Shown here piece by piece: positions 4,810 to 5,991 of a stretch of DNA of 5,991 bases (its first letter is position 1; each line of letters begins with the position of its first letter). The stretch is taken from positions 1 through 5,991 of the forward strand of contig CALGGD010000081.1 in NCBI GenBank assembly GCA_937916185.1, given 5' to 3'. The translations under genes were made by a program, and so were the position numbers. The notes under the pieces were generated by a model. The model had not been told where the DNA came from and searched no databases. It worked only from the letters and a program-made list of their open reading frames with translations. This DNA comes from an uncultured Oxalobacter sp. (GTDB lineage: Bacteria > Pseudomonadota > Gammaproteobacteria > Burkholderiales > Burkholderiaceae_D).

Positions 4810-5991
4810 TTATCTAATAAGATATTCTGCAAGATCATTAAGGTCTTTTTTCTGTTTTGCGGTTATGTAATCATGCCGTATTTCTGATTTTTTTTGAAGT
4901 TCTTTGTAAAAGTTTTCGTCCAAAATCTGAATTATTCTGTTTTTTATTTCAGAAACTGAATATGGATCAAAATAAACGGCAGCATCTCCGCAGACTTCCG
5001 GAATAGAAGTTGTTCCGCTTGCAAGAACCGGAACCCTATATTTCATGGAATCAATAGGCGGGTAGCCGAATCCTTCGTTTAGAGACGGATAGATAAATGC
5101 ATATGCGCTTCGATTCAAAAGTTCAAGTTCATCGCGTTCTACATATGAAAGAAGTTTCACTGCATCTTTATTTTTTATGTGCCTGGAGAATACCTTTTTA
5201 TCTGTAACGCCTGTTACTACCAGTTTGAAACCTGTCAAGCTTCCGTCAGAAACAAGCTGGTCAAATGCAAGGACTGCGCGCAATGCATTTTTATTCCATC
5301 TTGCTGCGCTTGTAATAAGAAAGAATTTTCCCTTAGAGATACCAAAATCTTTAAGCCGTGAATCATCTAGTGCTGAGCTTACGGACTTGTAATTATCAAG
5401 CTGGTCAAAAGTAGGCGAGGCAAACACTGGAATGTTCCTACTTTTTGTTTCTGGATAAAATGTTTCTATAGAAGCCTTTGAATGTCTTGAAATTGTAATT
5501 ACATTAATGCGGGAATCCGTTACAAGACGTCCGTTTATAACTTTCAGCTTTTTTTCATACCATTTTTTGAATAATGTCATGAAAAGAACATCAATAATCA
5601 GCTGTTTTTTGTTTTTTTCATAGCAGAGCATTACCGGATCAGTCGGTTTTTCAAGTGTTCTTAAGCCGTGAACTGTTGTATATACTTCAAGCTGCCCTAA
5701 AGGCCAGTTCTGGTTTAAATTAAGCATTGCAGAATATGCCCTGTCAATTTTTTCTTCACTTATAATTTCTGCAAGTGATTTTTTCTGAATGTCAAAGATT
5801 TTTACGTTCTTTTCTTCTGCGGCCTTTAAAAGATCAGGATTTATGTAGGATTTTGAATCATAATAGGCACAAAGATTGATTTTATCTGTGTATTCAAGAA
5901 GCTTAAAGAATATAACTTCTCCGTATTCTCCTCCGCCGTGAAATTTATGGATACCCGTGACGGATTGGTTGACGAAGGTGCGTGCCTCATC
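4810..5991 (-). CDS. Glycosyltransferase, GT4-like (GT-B fold), 5' partial
   Basis: The frame stays open to the right window edge and gives 393 residues plus stop. The true start lies outside. The Met at 5727 is internal, because a typical GT-B N-terminal motif lies upstream of it (TGIHKFHGGGEYGEVIFFKLLE, about 5955-5890). The C-terminal half has the donor-binding domain: ITSAARWNKNALRAVLAF (basic residues that usually contact the nucleotide-sugar phosphates), FKLVVTGV, AYAFIYPSLNEGFGYPPIDSM and VPVLASGTTSIPEVCGDAAVYFDP. The E-x7-E signature of GT4 enzymes appears as E-x7-D (Glu codon 5074-5076, Asp codon 5050-5052). No membrane segment is evident, so it is probably cytoplasmic or peripheral. 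It would transfer a sugar from an NDP-sugar to a growing surface glycan, and neither donor nor acceptor can be read from the sequence. It is the first visible gene of the leftward operon and is AT-rich (about 32-33% GC in sampled lines). Confidence 0.87.
   Translation of the reverse strand, partial: DEARTFVNQSVTGIHKFHGGGEYGEVIFFKLLEYTDKINLCAYYDSKSYINPDLLKAAEEKNVKIFDIQKKSLAEIISEEKIDRAYSAMLNLNQNWPLGQLEVYTTVHGLRTLEKPTDPVMLCYEKNKKQLIIDVLFMTLFKKWYEKKLKVINGRLVTDSRINVITISRHSKASIETFYPETKSRNIPVFASPTFDQLDNYKSVSSALDDSRLKDFGISKGKFFLITSAARWNKNALRAVLAFDQLVSDGSLTGFKLVVTGVTDKKVFSRHIKNKDAVKLLSYVERDELELLNRSAYAFIYPSLNEGFGYPPIDSMKYRVPVLASGTTSIPEVCGDAAVYFDPYSVSEIKNRIIQILDENFYKELQKKSEIRHDYITAKQKKDLNDLAEYLIR

Noticed and set aside
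4810..5727. Glycosyltransferase starting at the ATG at 5727
   Set aside because: The frame continues upstream for 88 more codons to the window edge and includes the conserved GT-B N-terminal glycine-rich motif, so this Met is internal.

Overview
This window reads as a patchwork and not as a stretch of one tidy genome. At least three compositional regimes meet within 6 kb. Sample GC counts over 60 bases are 27% at 61-120, 52% at 961-1020, 65% at 1681-1740, 53% at 3001-3060, 40% at 4501-4560 and 33% at 5461-5520. The opening FtsH fragment, with its AGA/TTA-dominated codon use, resembles a low-GC Firmicute or similar anaerobe. XerC looks betaproteobacterial. The right-hand sugar genes resemble Gram-negative or host-associated surface-polysaccharide genes of mixed composition. 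The pattern fits a gut or oral metagenomic or single-cell assembly, or a heavily rearranged accessory region. The sequence alone does not decide whether the joins are biological or assembly chimeras.

Left part (1-1079, + strand): the C-terminal part of an FtsH membrane protease (arginine-finger region, HEGGH zinc site, third zinc ligand) loses its expected tail inside a poly-A tract near 813-824. It continues in frame into the C-terminal part of an XRE/HigA-type helix-turn-helix protein. Next (1095-2066, + strand) is a complete, GC-rich XerC tyrosine recombinase with all six catalytic residues but no visible ribosome binding site.

Middle (2067-2525): a repeat-rich non-coding stretch. It holds a 15-bp direct repeat pair, then an ordered set of four TTTAAGA/TCTTAAA half-sites with a 40-bp period that includes a perfect 12-bp-arm palindrome. 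These sit just upstream of the first 51 codons of an AAA-family ATPase (Walker A GIRRCGKS) that stops early and is a gene remnant.

Right part (2526-5991, - strand): a polysaccharide operon transcribed right to left, in the order glycosyltransferase (GT4-like, 5' end outside the window), UDP-glucuronate 4-epimerase, UDP-glucose 6-dehydrogenase. The last two would convert UDP-glucose to UDP-glucuronate and then UDP-galacturonate, giving the upstream glycosyltransferase or its cluster-mates an acidic sugar donor. Gaps are 33 and 26 bp, and both downstream genes have good Shine-Dalgarno sequences. No new defence or mobile system could be demonstrated. The most structured unexplained signal is the half-site array at 2164-2240.
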